Assembly: GCF_013337685.1 (NCBI RefSeq)
Contig: NZ_SUQN01000002.1
Location: 248,001-312,000, forward strand
Source of the DNA: Citrobacter gillenii
Lineage (GTDB): Bacteria > Pseudomonadota > Gammaproteobacteria > Enterobacterales > Enterobacteriaceae
Direction of reading: 5' to 3'
DNA length: 64,000 bases
Under the pieces are notes generated by a model. The model made no database searches. It saw only the letters and a list, made by a program, of their open reading frames with translations, and was not told where the DNA came from. Position numbers and translations under genes: made by a program. Of the stretch, positions 40,465 to 49,910 are shown one piece after another. Every line of letters begins with the position of its first letter. Within the stretch, counting starts at the first letter, position 1.

Positions 40465-42875
40465 TTGCACGCTGGTTCTGGCGCGAATGGCGCTCGCCCT
40501 CATTATTAATTGTCTGGCTGGCGCTCAGCCTGGCGGTGGCCTGCGTGCTGGCGCTGGGGAATATCAGCGACCGCATGGAAAAAGGGCTGAGTCAGCAAAG
40601 CCGCGAATTTATGGCGGGCGACCGGGCGCTGCAAAGCTCGCGGGACGTGCCGAAAGCCTGGATTGACGAGGCGCGACAGCGCGGCCTGAAGGTGGGCGAA
40701 CAGCTGACCTTCGCCACCATGACCTTTGCCGCCGATACTCCGCAACTGGCGAACGTCAAAGCGGTGGATGACGTGTACCCCCTGTATGGCGCGCTGCAAA
40801 CCAACCCGCCAGGGCTGAAACCGCAGCCCGGTTCGGTGCTGCTGGCCCCGCGTCTGATGGCGCTGCTCAATTTGAAAATCGGTGATGCCATTGATGTCGG
40901 GGACGCCACGCTGCGTATTGCTGGCGAGGTGGTACAGGAGCCGGATTCCGGGTTTAACCCGTTCCAGATCGCGCCGCGTCTGATGATGAATCTTGCCGAT
41001 GTCGAAAAAACCGGGGCCGTCCAGCCTGGAAGCCGTGTGACCTGGCGTTATAAATTTGGCGGCACGCCGCAGCAGTTGGAAGATTATGAAAAGTGGCTGT
41101 TGCCGCAGTTAAAACCGGAGCAGCGTTGGTACGGGCTGGAACAAGATGAAGGCGCGCTGGGGAAATCTCTCGAACGCTCGCAACAGTTCCTGCTGCTGTC
41201 GGCACTGTTAACGTTGCTGCTGGCGGTTGCCGCCGTTGCCGTGGCGATGAATCATTACTGCCGCAGCCGCTACGATCTGGTGGCGATACTAAAAACGCTC
41301 GGCGCGGGCAGGGCGCAGCTACGCAAGCTGATTGTCGGCCAGTGGCTGATGGTGTTGGCGTTGTCCGGTATCACCGGCGGGGCGTGTGGTCTGCTGTTTG
41401 AACGCATACTGGTGCTGCTGCTCAGGCCCGTTTTACCGGGTGAATTGCCGCCTGCCAGCCTGTGGCCGTGGCTGTGGGCGTTCGGCACCATGACCGTCAT
41501 TTCACTGCTGGTCGGGCTGCGTCCCTATCGTCTGCTGCTGGCCACGCAGCCGCTGCGGGTGCTGCGCCGCGACGTGGTGGCCAACGTCTGGCCGCTGAAG
41601 ATCTATTTGCCCGTGGCGACGATCGTGGTGGTTGCGCTGCTGGCCGGGCTGATGGGCGGAAGCATGCTACTGTGGGCGGTGCTGGCCGGTGCGGTGGTGC
41701 TGGCGCTGTTGTGCGGCGTGCTGGGCTGGATGCTGCTCAACCTGCTGCGCGGCCTGACGCTCACCTCGCTGCCGCTGCGTCTGGCGGTCAGTCGCTTACT
41801 GCGCCAGCCGTGGTCAACGCTGAGTCAGCTGTCGGCCTTTTCGCTCTCTTTTATGCTACTGGCGCTGTTGCTGGTGTTACGGGGCGATCTGCTCGACCGC
41901 TGGCAGCAGCAAATGCCGCCGGAAAGCCCGAACTACTTCCTCATCAATATTGCCACTGAACAAGTGGGGCCGCTGAAGGCGTTCCTGTCCGAGCATCAGG
42001 TGATCCCTGAGTCGTTCTACCCGATTGTGCGGGCGCGTCTGACCGCCATCAATGACAAGGCAACCGAAGGTAATCAGGATGAGTCGCTCAACCGCGAACT
42101 GAACCTGACCTGGCAGGATACCCGTCCGGATCATAACCCGTTAACCGCCGGAAGTTGGCCGCCAAAAGCAGGTGAAGTGTCGATGGAAGAAGGGCTGGCG
42201 AAGCGACTGAACGTCAAACTTGGCGATCGCGTGACCTTTATGGGTGACACCCAGGATTTCAGCGCTACGGTCAGTAGCCTGCGTAAGGTGGACTGGGAAA
42301 GCCTGCGGCCTAACTTCTTCTTTATCTTCCCGCAGGGCGCGTTGGACGGGCAGCCGCAAAGTTGGCTGACCAGCTTCCGTTGGGAAAATGGCAACGGCAT
42401 GCTGACGCAGCTTAACCGCGAGTTTCCGACCATCAGCCTGCTGGATATCGGCGCGATCCTCAAACAGGTTGGCCAGGTGCTTGAACAGGTCAGCCGGGCG
42501 CTGGAGGTGATGGTGGTGCTGGTTACCGCTTGTGGCATGCTGCTGCTGCTGGCTCAGGTGCAGGTCGGCATGCGTCAGCGGCATCAGGAACTGGTGGTCT
42601 GGCGGACGCTGGGGGCGGGCAAGAAATTGCTGCGCACCACGCTTTGGTGCGAGTTTGCCATGCTGGGGATGGTCTCCGGGCTGGTCGCGGCCATTGGCGC
42701 AGAAACCGCGCTGGCGGTTCTGCAAACCCGCGTGTTTGATTTCCCGTGGGAGCCTGACTGGCGGCTGTGGGTCATCTTACCGGTTTGCGGGGCGTTGCTG
42801 CTCTCATTATGCGGTGGGTGGCTCGGCGCACGTCTGCTAAAAGGCAAGGCCCTGTTTCGTCAGTTTAACAATTAA
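40461..42875 (+). CDS. ybbP: FtsX-like ABC permease YbbP
   Basis: This 804-residue permease has an N-terminal membrane helix, a large periplasmic domain, a central block of membrane helices (about 250-480), a second periplasmic domain, and a C-terminal FtsX domain of three helices (about 675-800). It matches E. coli YbbP in layout and length. It ends at a strong intrinsic terminator. In E. coli K-12 an Rhs element follows; here a porin and sfbABC follow instead. Confidence 0.94.
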   Translation: MIARWFWREWRSPSLLIVWLALSLAVACVLALGNISDRMEKGLSQQSREFMAGDRALQSSRDVPKAWIDEARQRGLKVGEQLTFATMTFAADTPQLANVKAVDDVYPLYGALQTNPPGLKPQPGSVLLAPRLMALLNLKIGDAIDVGDATLRIAGEVVQEPDSGFNPFQIAPRLMMNLADVEKTGAVQPGSRVTWRYKFGGTPQQLEDYEKWLLPQLKPEQRWYGLEQDEGALGKSLERSQQFLLLSALLTLLLAVAAVAVAMNHYCRSRYDLVAILKTLGAGRAQLRKLIVGQWLMVLALSGITGGACGLLFERILVLLLRPVLPGELPPASLWPWLWAFGTMTVISLLVGLRPYRLLLATQPLRVLRRDVVANVWPLKIYLPVATIVVVALLAGLMGGSMLLWAVLAGAVVLALLCGVLGWMLLNLLRGLTLTSLPLRLAVSRLLRQPWSTLSQLSAFSLSFMLLALLLVLRGDLLDRWQQQMPPESPNYFLINIATEQVGPLKAFLSEHQVIPESFYPIVRARLTAINDKATEGNQDESLNRELNLTWQDTRPDHNPLTAGSWPPKAGEVSMEEGLAKRLNVKLGDRVTFMGDTQDFSATVSSLRKVDWESLRPNFFFIFPQGALDGQPQSWLTSFRWENGNGMLTQLNREFPTISLLDIGAILKQVGQVLEQVSRALEVMVVLVTACGMLLLLAQVQVGMRQRHQELVVWRTLGAGKKLLRTTLWCEFAMLGMVSGLVAAIGAETALAVLQTRVFDFPWEPDWRLWVILPVCGALLLSLCGGWLGARLLKGKALFRQFNN

Positions 42876-42892
42876 TTCATTTTAGTGATGAT

Positions 42893-42925
42893 TACGCACC
42901 GGTTTTTACACCGGTGCGTATTTTT
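42893..42925 (+). terminator. Intrinsic terminator of ybbAP
   Basis: TACGCACCGGT pairs perfectly with ACCGGTGCGTA across a 6-base loop and is followed by TTTTT. Confidence 0.92.
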
Positions 42926-43065
42926 CGTTTATCCCGCACAAATTGATAACTCCTTGATATTTAACCGCACGGAACAATAAAAACCCGCCAACACGCGAGT
43001 ATTAATAAACGTTAATATTTGTATGCTGAATAATTGGCAGGCTATCTATCAAGGTGAAACAATCC

Positions 43066-44199
43066 ATGACTATAAAAAAAACAGCGCTGGCGGTATCGAT
43101 CGGCGCAGCAGTGGCATTAACGACGTTCGCCGCCCAGGCGGAAATCACCGTCCTGAAACAAGATCCGCAGGCGGGTAATCCGCTGAGCCGTCTTAACTTC
43201 ACCGTCGGTGGCAGTATCCGTCCCCAGTTCCAGAACATGGCGGGCGACGATGGCAAGAATGGCTACAAGCGTAACGGTTTCGATGGCGGTACCCGTTTCC
43301 GCTTCGCCGCAGATTACTATCTGTTTGATGACATCAGTTGGGTGAGCTACTACGAGCTGGGTGTTAACTTCCCGGCGATGTTCGACTGGGATAATCACCA
43401 TGCCGACGGCGCCAACGACACCACGCGTCGTATGCTGTACACCGGGCTGAAGAGTGCGACCTGGGGTACGCTGACCTTTGGTCAACAGAACAGCATTTAC
43501 TATGATGTGGTCGGTGCGAAAACAGATATCTGGGACTACGACATGATCGGTCAGGCACCAGGTAACGGGATTAATGGCGACTACGATGGTTCATATCGTA
43601 CGCGTAAATCACTGAAGTATAAGAAAACCGTGGGCGATGTAGATCTCTACGCCTCTTATCTTTTCAGCGATGATTACAACCCGAACAACGGTCTGCGCTA
43701 CAAACGTAAAGGCGGCGGCTCGCTGGGTGCCGATTACCACATTACCGATGACTTAACCTGGGGTACGGCGTGGAACTACACCCGTGCGGAAATGCGCGGC
43801 AACAGCAGCAAAACGTACGATCAGAACATCGTGGGTACTGCGCTGAGCTGGAAACCGGACAACTGGACCTTCTCCCTGGGGGGCGGCTGGTATCAAAACT
43901 TCATGACCACCAAGAAAGTGTCGGTTAACGACTATTTTGCCGGTGACGCGTGGGGTCTGGAATACTTTGCCGGTTACACTTTCCCGGTTGGCCAGTATGC
44001 ACTGAAATCCGTTCAGCCTTACTTTATGGGCGATCGTATTGAATACGTGAATGGCCGTAACTACCTGCGCACCGACAACGGCGTGGGGATCAGCTTCCAG
44101 CTGGACTACGGCTTCCGTGTAGATTACGAACACGTCTTTACCTCCAGCACCGACAACCTGGGCGACATGAACCTGGTGCGTCTGCGTTACGATTTCTAA
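43066..44199 (+). CDS. Outer membrane porin, Gram-negative porin family
   Basis: The 377-residue precursor has a signal peptide of about 22 residues ending AQA and a mature region rich in alternating aromatic beta-strands. It contains FRFAADYYLF and YTGLKSATWGTLTFGQQNSIYYD, the loop-3/strand pattern of OmpC-type trimeric porins, and ends RLRYDF, with terminal phenylalanine for BAM recognition. I start it at the ATG at 43066 with AAGGTG upstream; an in-frame GTG at 43054 is less likely. The specificity is unknown. It has its own promoter region and a REP that doubles as terminator behind it. I do not recognise a named orthologue in E. coli K-12. Confidence 0.82.
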   Translation: MTIKKTALAVSIGAAVALTTFAAQAEITVLKQDPQAGNPLSRLNFTVGGSIRPQFQNMAGDDGKNGYKRNGFDGGTRFRFAADYYLFDDISWVSYYELGVNFPAMFDWDNHHADGANDTTRRMLYTGLKSATWGTLTFGQQNSIYYDVVGAKTDIWDYDMIGQAPGNGINGDYDGSYRTRKSLKYKKTVGDVDLYASYLFSDDYNPNNGLRYKRKGGGSLGADYHITDDLTWGTAWNYTRAEMRGNSSKTYDQNIVGTALSWKPDNWTFSLGGGWYQNFMTTKKVSVNDYFAGDAWGLEYFAGYTFPVGQYALKSVQPYFMGDRIEYVNGRNYLRTDNGVGISFQLDYGFRVDYEHVFTSSTDNLGDMNLVRLRYDF

Positions 44200-44221
44200 T
44201 CGAACACCTGCCAAACGGAAT

Positions 44222-44315
44222 GCCCGATGCACGTGTGCTATCGGGCCTACGAGAGCAGCGTAATCGAGTTATTTGTAGGCCGGATAAGGTGCTTGTGCCG
44301 CCATCCGGCTTTTTT
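44222..44315. repeat. BIME after porin, second unit acting as terminator
   Basis: Units at 44222-44246 (GCCCGATGCACG .. CTATCGGGC) and 44279-44309 (GCCGGATAAGG .. CCATCCGGC). The second is followed directly by six T residues (44310-44315), so it should terminate porin transcription. Confidence 0.78.
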
Positions 44316-44377
44316 CATGCCTTCCCCTTCAATTACACACTCTGCAACATCATGAAATAATTTCAAGGACAGCAGGT

Positions 44378-44393
44378 TGTGATCTGTGTCATG
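44378..44393. promoter_or_regulatory. Partial CRP-like site upstream of sfbA
   Basis: TGTGA-TCTGTG-TCATG has a perfect left and a three-of-five right half site, 90 bases before sfbA. Weak. Confidence 0.25.
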
Positions 44394-44482
44394 TTAACAA
44401 TCAGCCTGTTAGGCAGGTCAACAACAACAACGCCGCATGAACGGCGTGAGACACCACATCACAACGTTAAAATGGAGAGATT

Positions 44483-45313
44483 ATGGGATTGCGCCACAAT
44501 TTACGCATCGCGACCGGAGCATTATTACTGGCCTGCGGCTTACAGTTTGCTCACGCCAATAGCGATCCACAGACTATCGTTTTCGGCGTCGCGCCGGGTC
44601 CTTATGGTGACATGGTAAAACAGGCTATTGCCCCGACGCTGAAAGAAAAGGGCTACAAGGTGGTGGTGCGCGAATTCAGCGACTACGTCCAGCCCAATAT
44701 GGCGCTTTCCAACGGTAGCATTGACGCTAACCTGTTCCAGCACTCGCTGTACTTTGACAAATTCACTGCCGACAAAGGCCTGAAACTGAGCAAACTGATT
44801 GTGGTCCCGACGGCCGGAATGGGGTTCTACTCACATAAAATCAAAAGCCTGGATGAGCTGAAAAAAGGGGACGTGATTACGCTTTCCAACGATCCCACCA
44901 ACCTGGCTCGCGGGCTGCGCTTCCTGCAATCTATCGATTTGATCACCATTAAAGATAATATCGATCCCACTAAAGCTTCCGAGCGTGATATCGCCAGCAA
45001 CCCGAAAGGGCTGATTTTCAAACCGCTGGAAGCTGCGCAGTTGCCGCGTACGCTCGACGGCGTGACCGGCGCGCTGGTCAACGGTAACTTCGCCGTTGCC
45101 GCAAAACTGGATCTCGCAAGTGCGTTGAAGCAAGAGAATCTGGATGAAAACCTGAAAAATATCATCGCGGTACGCAGTGAAGATGCGGATAAACCGTTCG
45201 CCAAAGACATTGTTGAGGCGGTGAAATCACCGGCTTATCGCGCGGTGATTGACGACCCGAAAAATATTTACAGCGCCTTCCAGAAACCGGAATGGATGTC
45301 GGCAGCCCAGTAA
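44483..45313 (+). CDS. sfbA: MetQ/NlpA-family periplasmic binding protein SfbA
   Basis: The 276-residue protein is a type II binding protein of the NlpA/MetQ family (FGVAPGPYGDMVKQAIAPTLKEKGYKV; ANLFQHSLYFDKF). The N-terminal signal contains LLAC, which could be a lipobox, or cleavage could follow AHA eight residues later. It heads an ABC operon equivalent to Salmonella sfbABC. Family members carry methionine; Salmonella SfbA was annotated as iron-related, so the substrate is open. No MetJ or Fur box is apparent in front. Confidence 0.85.
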   Translation: MGLRHNLRIATGALLLACGLQFAHANSDPQTIVFGVAPGPYGDMVKQAIAPTLKEKGYKVVVREFSDYVQPNMALSNGSIDANLFQHSLYFDKFTADKGLKLSKLIVVPTAGMGFYSHKIKSLDELKKGDVITLSNDPTNLARGLRFLQSIDLITIKDNIDPTKASERDIASNPKGLIFKPLEAAQLPRTLDGVTGALVNGNFAVAAKLDLASALKQENLDENLKNIIAVRSEDADKPFAKDIVEAVKSPAYRAVIDDPKNIYSAFQKPEWMSAAQ

Positions 45314-45375
45314 TCGCTGCGCCAATGGGTTAACAGGGCAGCGATGACTGCCCTTTTCGCATTTCTGAGGTGGCT

Positions 45376-46392
45376 ATGATTGAGATAGAGAAGGTTTGCG
45401 TGGACTTCGCCGCAGGCCGTGGGCCGTCAACCCGTGCGGTTGATGACGTCAGCCTGCGGATCGGCGCAGGCGAGATATTCGGTATTGTTGGGACCAGCGG
45501 CGCGGGAAAAAGTACCCTGCTGCGTACCCTGAACGCCTTAACGCGCCCGAGCGAGGGAAGCGTAAAAGTGAATGGCGTGGAAATCTCCGCGCTTGAGGGA
45601 CGTCAATTACGCAAGGCGCGTCAGCGTATCGGCATGATCTTCCAGCACTTTAACCTGATGCATACCCGCACCGTGGCGCAAAATGTGGCCTTCAGCCTGA
45701 AGGCTGCAGGCTGGGAGGGCAGTAAAATTGCCCCACGCGTGACGGAGATCCTGGCCCTGGTGGGACTGTCTGATAAGGCCAACCGTTATCCGGTGCAGCT
45801 CAGCGGCGGGCAAAAGCAGCGTGTGGGTATTGCCCGTGCGATTGCCAACCACCCGGATGTGCTGCTCTGCGATGAACCGACTTCGGCGCTGGATCTGGAA
45901 ACCTCCGCTACCATTTTGGCACTGCTCAAGCAGATCAACGCCCAACTGGGGATCACGATCGTCCTGATCACCCACGAGATGAACGTGATCAAATCTATCT
46001 GCGATCGCGTGGCGGTGATGTCCGGTGGCAAGGTGGTGGAATCCGGCGAGGTGTTTGATGTTTTTGCCCATCCGCAGCACGCGTTTACCCAACAGCTGGT
46101 ATCACACACGCTCAACCTGACGCTACCGGATCGCCTGCGGCAACATTTGCCGGGGCAGCTGTTAAAAATTCTGTTTATTGGCGATTCGGCAGAACAGCCG
46201 GTGCTGTCCGAGGTGGCGGTGAAATTTGGCGTGGCGGTGAATATCCTGCACGGCAAAATTGAATATATTGGCGAGCGGGCGCTGGGGATATTGGTGGTGC
46301 AACTGACCGCGCCGCATAATCCTGCGGCGGTCGATGTCGCCGTGGAGCACATTCGTCAACGTACCGCACAGGTGGAGGTGATTCGTGGATGA
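45376..46392 (+). CDS. sfbB: MetN-like ABC transporter ATPase SfbB
   Basis: The 338-residue ATPase has Walker A GTSGAGKST, signature LSGGQKQR, Walker B LLCDEPTSALD and switch LITHEM. A C-terminal NIL/ACT-type regulatory domain (about residues 255-338) is the region through which MetN senses intracellular methionine. I start it at the ATG at 45376 behind TGAGGTGG. It overlaps sfbC by 8 bases. The regulatory domain makes a methionine-type amino acid substrate more likely than iron. Confidence 0.87.
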   Translation: MIEIEKVCVDFAAGRGPSTRAVDDVSLRIGAGEIFGIVGTSGAGKSTLLRTLNALTRPSEGSVKVNGVEISALEGRQLRKARQRIGMIFQHFNLMHTRTVAQNVAFSLKAAGWEGSKIAPRVTEILALVGLSDKANRYPVQLSGGQKQRVGIARAIANHPDVLLCDEPTSALDLETSATILALLKQINAQLGITIVLITHEMNVIKSICDRVAVMSGGKVVESGEVFDVFAHPQHAFTQQLVSHTLNLTLPDRLRQHLPGQLLKILFIGDSAEQPVLSEVAVKFGVAVNILHGKIEYIGERALGILVVQLTAPHNPAAVDVAVEHIRQRTAQVEVIRG

Positions 46393-47044
46393 TTTATTGC
46401 CGGATTTGACGCTGGCGTTCAATGAAACCTTCCAGATGCTGAGCATCTCAACGGTGCTGGCAATTGTTGGCGGCCTGCCGCTGGGTTTTTTAATCTTCGT
46501 AACCGACCGTCATTTATTCTGGCAGAACCGTTTTGTGTATCTGCTCAGCTCCGTGCTGGTGAATATCATCCGTTCGGTGCCGTTTGTGATCCTGCTGGTG
46601 CTGCTGCTGCCGTTAACTCAGTTTTTGCTCGGCAATACCATCGGGCCGATTGCGGCGTCGGTACCGCTGTCGGTAGCGGCGATTGCATTTTATGCCCGAC
46701 TGGTGGACAGCGCCCTGCGCGAGGTCGATAAAGGCATTATTGAAGCGGCGGAGGCCTTTGGCGCCAGCCCGATGCGCATCATTTGTACGGTGCTGTTACC
46801 GGAAGCCAGTGCCGGCCTGCTGCGTGGGTTGACGATAACGCTGGTCAGCCTGATCGGCTATTCCGCGATGGCCGGGATTGTTGGTGGCGGCGGCGTTGGT
46901 GACCTGGCGATTCGCTTCGGTTATTACCGCTACGAAACCCAGGTCATGATCGTCACCGTGGTGGCGCTGATTATTCTGGTACAGGTTGTTCAGGTGCTGG
47001 GCGACTGGCTGGCGAAACGCGCGGATAAGCGCGACCGGCATTAA
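46385..47044 (+). CDS. sfbC: MetI-like ABC transporter permease SfbC
   Basis: The 219-residue permease has five membrane segments and the EAA loop [29 protein letters not shown] that docks the ATPase. The start overlaps sfbB, and its stop shares the quartet TTAA with convergent selU. It completes a three-gene MetNIQ-type importer in addition to any chromosomal metNIQ elsewhere. Confidence 0.88.
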   Translation: MDDLLPDLTLAFNETFQMLSISTVLAIVGGLPLGFLIFVTDRHLFWQNRFVYLLSSVLVNIIRSVPFVILLVLLLPLTQFLLGNTIGPIAASVPLSVAAIAFYARLVDSALREVDKGIIEAAEAFGASPMRIICTVLLPEASAGLLRGLTITLVSLIGYSAMAGIVGGGGVGDLAIRFGYYRYETQVMIVTVVALIILVQVVQVLGDWLAKRADKRDRH

Positions 47045-48132
47045 TGCGTCTGAACCCAGTCATTCACCTCCTGCCATGTGCCGCGAAAGACGATTTTCGC
47101 GGCTTTCTTCTCTAACTGGTAACGATACATCGGATCGTAATATTCGTTGAGTAACGGCACCAGCCAGCCCATGTGACCGTCGGTGCTGCCGCTGGCCTGT
47201 TGCTCGTTCAACGCGACGTCGAGCAGTTCGGTCAGTTCCGCAAAACGTTGTAACCCTAAACGACGGCGGATGGCGAACAGACCGTGGTGCAGGTATTCGC
47301 TGTATTCCTGCCAGCCCTGGGTTTCCCCGTACGCTTGGGTGAAATCGTGGTGCATGCGCACGAAATACTCTTCACGCAGCCGCTCAAGGCGCAGTTCAAA
47401 GGGATCGTCAACCACCGCAATCGTGGCCTGAGTCATGCGCTCGCGCAAGCACTCGGGCAAATGATTGGCGCCAATCATGCGGCCTTCATCTTCCAGCACC
47501 CAGCGATGCAGGTCCTGACGGCCGTCGGTTTTCAGCATCTCGACCGCCAGCAGGTTTTCAAAACTGGCCTGGCTCAGTTGCGGCTCAACCGTGCGACCAA
47601 AAGAAGAGCCGCGATGGTGCGCCAGACCTTCGAGATCCACGCCGTTTGGCTGCAATTGCACCAACTGCGTTTTACCGCTGCCGGTACAGCCGCCAATTAA
47701 GACAATTGGTTTTTGCACCAACTCTTCAGTTATTTGTATCGCAGCCTGACGCAGGGCTTTATAACCGCCGCTGACCAGCGGGTAGTCAATGCCGGATTCA
47801 CGCAGCCATTGCTGCACAATGTGTGAACGCTGACCGCCGCGTGCGCAGCATAAAATTCCCTCAGGGTGTTGGCGACAGGCCGCTTGCCAGGCATTCATTC
47901 GCTGCTGGCGGATGTCACCGCTCACAAGCTGATGTCCCAGTGCCAGCGCAGCGTCCGGTCCCTGACGTTTGTAACAGGTCCCGACCGCGGCACGTTCGTC
48001 ATCGTTCATCAGGGGAAGGTTGATTGCACCCGGCATCGCACCTTGTTGAAACTCAACGGGGGCGCGTACATCGATTAAGGGCGTACCGGCGAGCAGAATC
48101 GCGCGATAGTCCGTTCCATCGTTCATGTTCAA
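47041..48132 (-). CDS. selU: tRNA 2-selenouridine synthase SelU
   Basis: SelU (YbbB) replaces sulfur by selenium in mnm5s2U at the wobble position of Lys, Glu and Gln tRNAs through a geranylated intermediate, using selenophosphate. The 363-residue protein has an N-terminal rhodanese domain with the catalytic cysteine in CCARGGQRS and a P-loop domain with [11 protein letters not shown]. Its presence implies a functional selD elsewhere. Length equals E. coli YbbB. Confidence 0.95.
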   Translation of the reverse strand: MNMNDGTDYRAILLAGTPLIDVRAPVEFQQGAMPGAINLPLMNDDERAAVGTCYKRQGPDAALALGHQLVSGDIRQQRMNAWQAACRQHPEGILCCARGGQRSHIVQQWLRESGIDYPLVSGGYKALRQAAIQITEELVQKPIVLIGGCTGSGKTQLVQLQPNGVDLEGLAHHRGSSFGRTVEPQLSQASFENLLAVEMLKTDGRQDLHRWVLEDEGRMIGANHLPECLRERMTQATIAVVDDPFELRLERLREEYFVRMHHDFTQAYGETQGWQEYSEYLHHGLFAIRRRLGLQRFAELTELLDVALNEQQASGSTDGHMGWLVPLLNEYYDPMYRYQLEKKAAKIVFRGTWQEVNDWVQTH

Positions 48133-48222
48133 TCCTGAAAATACAAAACAGCAATGGAGGGGATTTTACGCGCCAGAGGAGGGGCCGGGGAAGGACAAAT
48201 TCCATTCCCCGGCATTAATGGC

Positions 48223-49290
48223 TTATTTCAGTTTGGACTGTGCCCAGATAATGCCGCTGGCATATTCCGGCGGTAGCAGGGGAATCAGCGCTTCCAGCGT
48301 GGCGCTCAGGCGAGCGGTATCGCCATCGGTCAGGTTCAGGTGACCGACCTTACGACCTGCGCGCACCTCTTTGTCATACCAGTGCAGATGCACCAGTGGC
48401 AGTTTCAGCCAGTCATAATTCAGGTCGCTGCCAATTAAATTCACCATCACTGACGGACTGTTCACCACCGGCACAGGTAACGGCAGGTCGGTAATGGCGC
48501 GCAGGTGAAGTTCAAATTGGCTGATGCTGGCGCCGTTCTGTGTCCAGTGTCCGCTGTTGTGTACGCGCGGGGCCAGTTCGTTGATCAGCAAGCCTTCCGG
48601 GGTGATAAAACACTCCATCGCCATTACGCCAACATAGCCCAGCTCGTGCATGATGGCAGACAGCATCGCCTCGGCCTGATCCTGCTGTTTGGCATTGGCC
48701 TGCGGGAACGCGACGCTGGTGCGCAGAATGCCGTCCTGATGCAGGTTATGAGTCAGCGGATAGAAGACGGTGCTGCCGTCGTGGGCGCGGGCGCCAACCA
48801 GCGATACTTCGCCGGAGAAGTTAATACCCTGCTCGACGATACACTCGCCGTAGCAGTCATCCGGCAGTTGTTCTGTTTCGTGGGCGCGTAAACGCCACTG
48901 CCCGCGACCGTCGTAGCCGCCGACGCGGCGTTTGACGATCGCCAGCTCTCCCAGCGTTTCAAATACCGCAGACCATTCGCTTTTGTCTGCCAACAGCTGC
49001 CACGGCGCGGTAGCCAGCTTCAGTTTGTCAAACAGCTGCTTTTGCGTCAGACGGTCGGCAATAATAGGGAAAATATCACGGTTGACGAACGCCGGATGGC
49101 GCGCCAGTTCGCGGGTTAGTGCGGTTTCCGGCCAGCGTTCAATCTCGGCGGTAATCACGCTTTGCTGAAAGGGAACTGCAGCGGGTTCGGCATCCAGCCC
49201 GACGGGCCAGACCGCAATCCCCAGCGGCTCACCGGCCTGGCGCAACATGCGTCCTAGCTGACCGTTGCCGAGTACGCAAACCTGCTTCAT
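48223..49290 (-). CDS. purK: N5-carboxyaminoimidazole ribonucleotide synthase
   Basis: PurK, an ATP-grasp enzyme, converts AIR, ATP and bicarbonate to N5-CAIR in purine synthesis. The 355-residue product starts with the dinucleotide-like loop [15 protein letters not shown] and has the ATP-grasp core ([13 protein letters not shown]) and the metal-binding [14 protein letters not shown]. Its start overlaps the purE stop by 4 bases (ATGA). Confidence 0.96.
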   Translation of the reverse strand: MKQVCVLGNGQLGRMLRQAGEPLGIAVWPVGLDAEPAAVPFQQSVITAEIERWPETALTRELARHPAFVNRDIFPIIADRLTQKQLFDKLKLATAPWQLLADKSEWSAVFETLGELAIVKRRVGGYDGRGQWRLRAHETEQLPDDCYGECIVEQGINFSGEVSLVGARAHDGSTVFYPLTHNLHQDGILRTSVAFPQANAKQQDQAEAMLSAIMHELGYVGVMAMECFITPEGLLINELAPRVHNSGHWTQNGASISQFELHLRAITDLPLPVPVVNSPSVMVNLIGSDLNYDWLKLPLVHLHWYDKEVRAGRKVGHLNLTDGDTARLSATLEALIPLLPPEYASGIIWAQSKLK

Positions 49291-49796
49291 GCCGCACCTC
49301 GCGGGTCCGGGTTCTCCAGTACTTCGTCGGTCTGTGCTTTACGCCAGTCGTGCAGACGCTGATGCAGTTCTTTATCGTGTGTCGCCAGAATTTGTGCCGC
49401 CAGCAGGGCCGCATTCGCCGCGCCCGCTTTACCAATCGCCAGCGTGCCCACCGGAATACCGCGCGGCATCTGCACGATGGAGTACAGGCTGTCTACGCCG
49501 CTCAGCGCTGCGCTTTGCACCGGAACACCTAATACCGGTACCAGCGTTTTGGCGGCAATCATACCGGGCAGATGTGCTGCACCGCCTGCGCCTGCAATAA
49601 TCACCTGATAGCCGTTCTCTTCAGCACTTTCGGCGAAGCTAAACAGTCTGTCGGGGGTGCGGTGGGCAGAGACCACTTCAACGTGGTGCGGGACATTCAG
49701 GATTTCGAAGATTTCGGCGGCGAACTGCATGGTAGCCCAGTCGCTTTTGGACCCCATCACGATGGCGACACGCGCCGGATTATTGCGGGAAGACAT
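49287..49796 (-). CDS. purE: N5-carboxyaminoimidazole ribonucleotide mutase
   Basis: PurE rearranges N5-CAIR to CAIR. The 169-residue class I enzyme has the signature MGSKSDW near the N-terminus, [10 protein letters not shown] with the catalytic histidine, and [12 protein letters not shown] start it at the ATG at 49796 ([10 protein letters not shown]), matching E. coli; the frame to 49868 overlaps the promoter. A PurR box lies 72 bases upstream. Confidence 0.96.
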   Translation of the reverse strand: MSSRNNPARVAIVMGSKSDWATMQFAAEIFEILNVPHHVEVVSAHRTPDRLFSFAESAEENGYQVIIAGAGGAAHLPGMIAAKTLVPVLGVPVQSAALSGVDSLYSIVQMPRGIPVGTLAIGKAGAANAALLAAQILATHDKELHQRLHDWRKAQTDEVLENPDPRGAA

Positions 49797-49867
49797 GCGT
49801 CTGAAAACTCCTGTGGTGCACAACACTCGACTTTTGAGGCCACAGAGAATAGCATGTTTTAACGTCA

Positions 49868-49883
49868 AGGAAAACGATTGCGC
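49868..49883. promoter_or_regulatory. PurR operator of purEK
   Basis: On the minus strand the 16-mer GCGCAATCGTTTTCCT matches the PurR consensus ACGCAAACGTTTTCNT at most positions, in the position known for E. coli purEK. Confidence 0.82.
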
Positions 49884-49910
49884 GTGCTGAGCAGCTGCAT
49901 TTTAAAGAGG

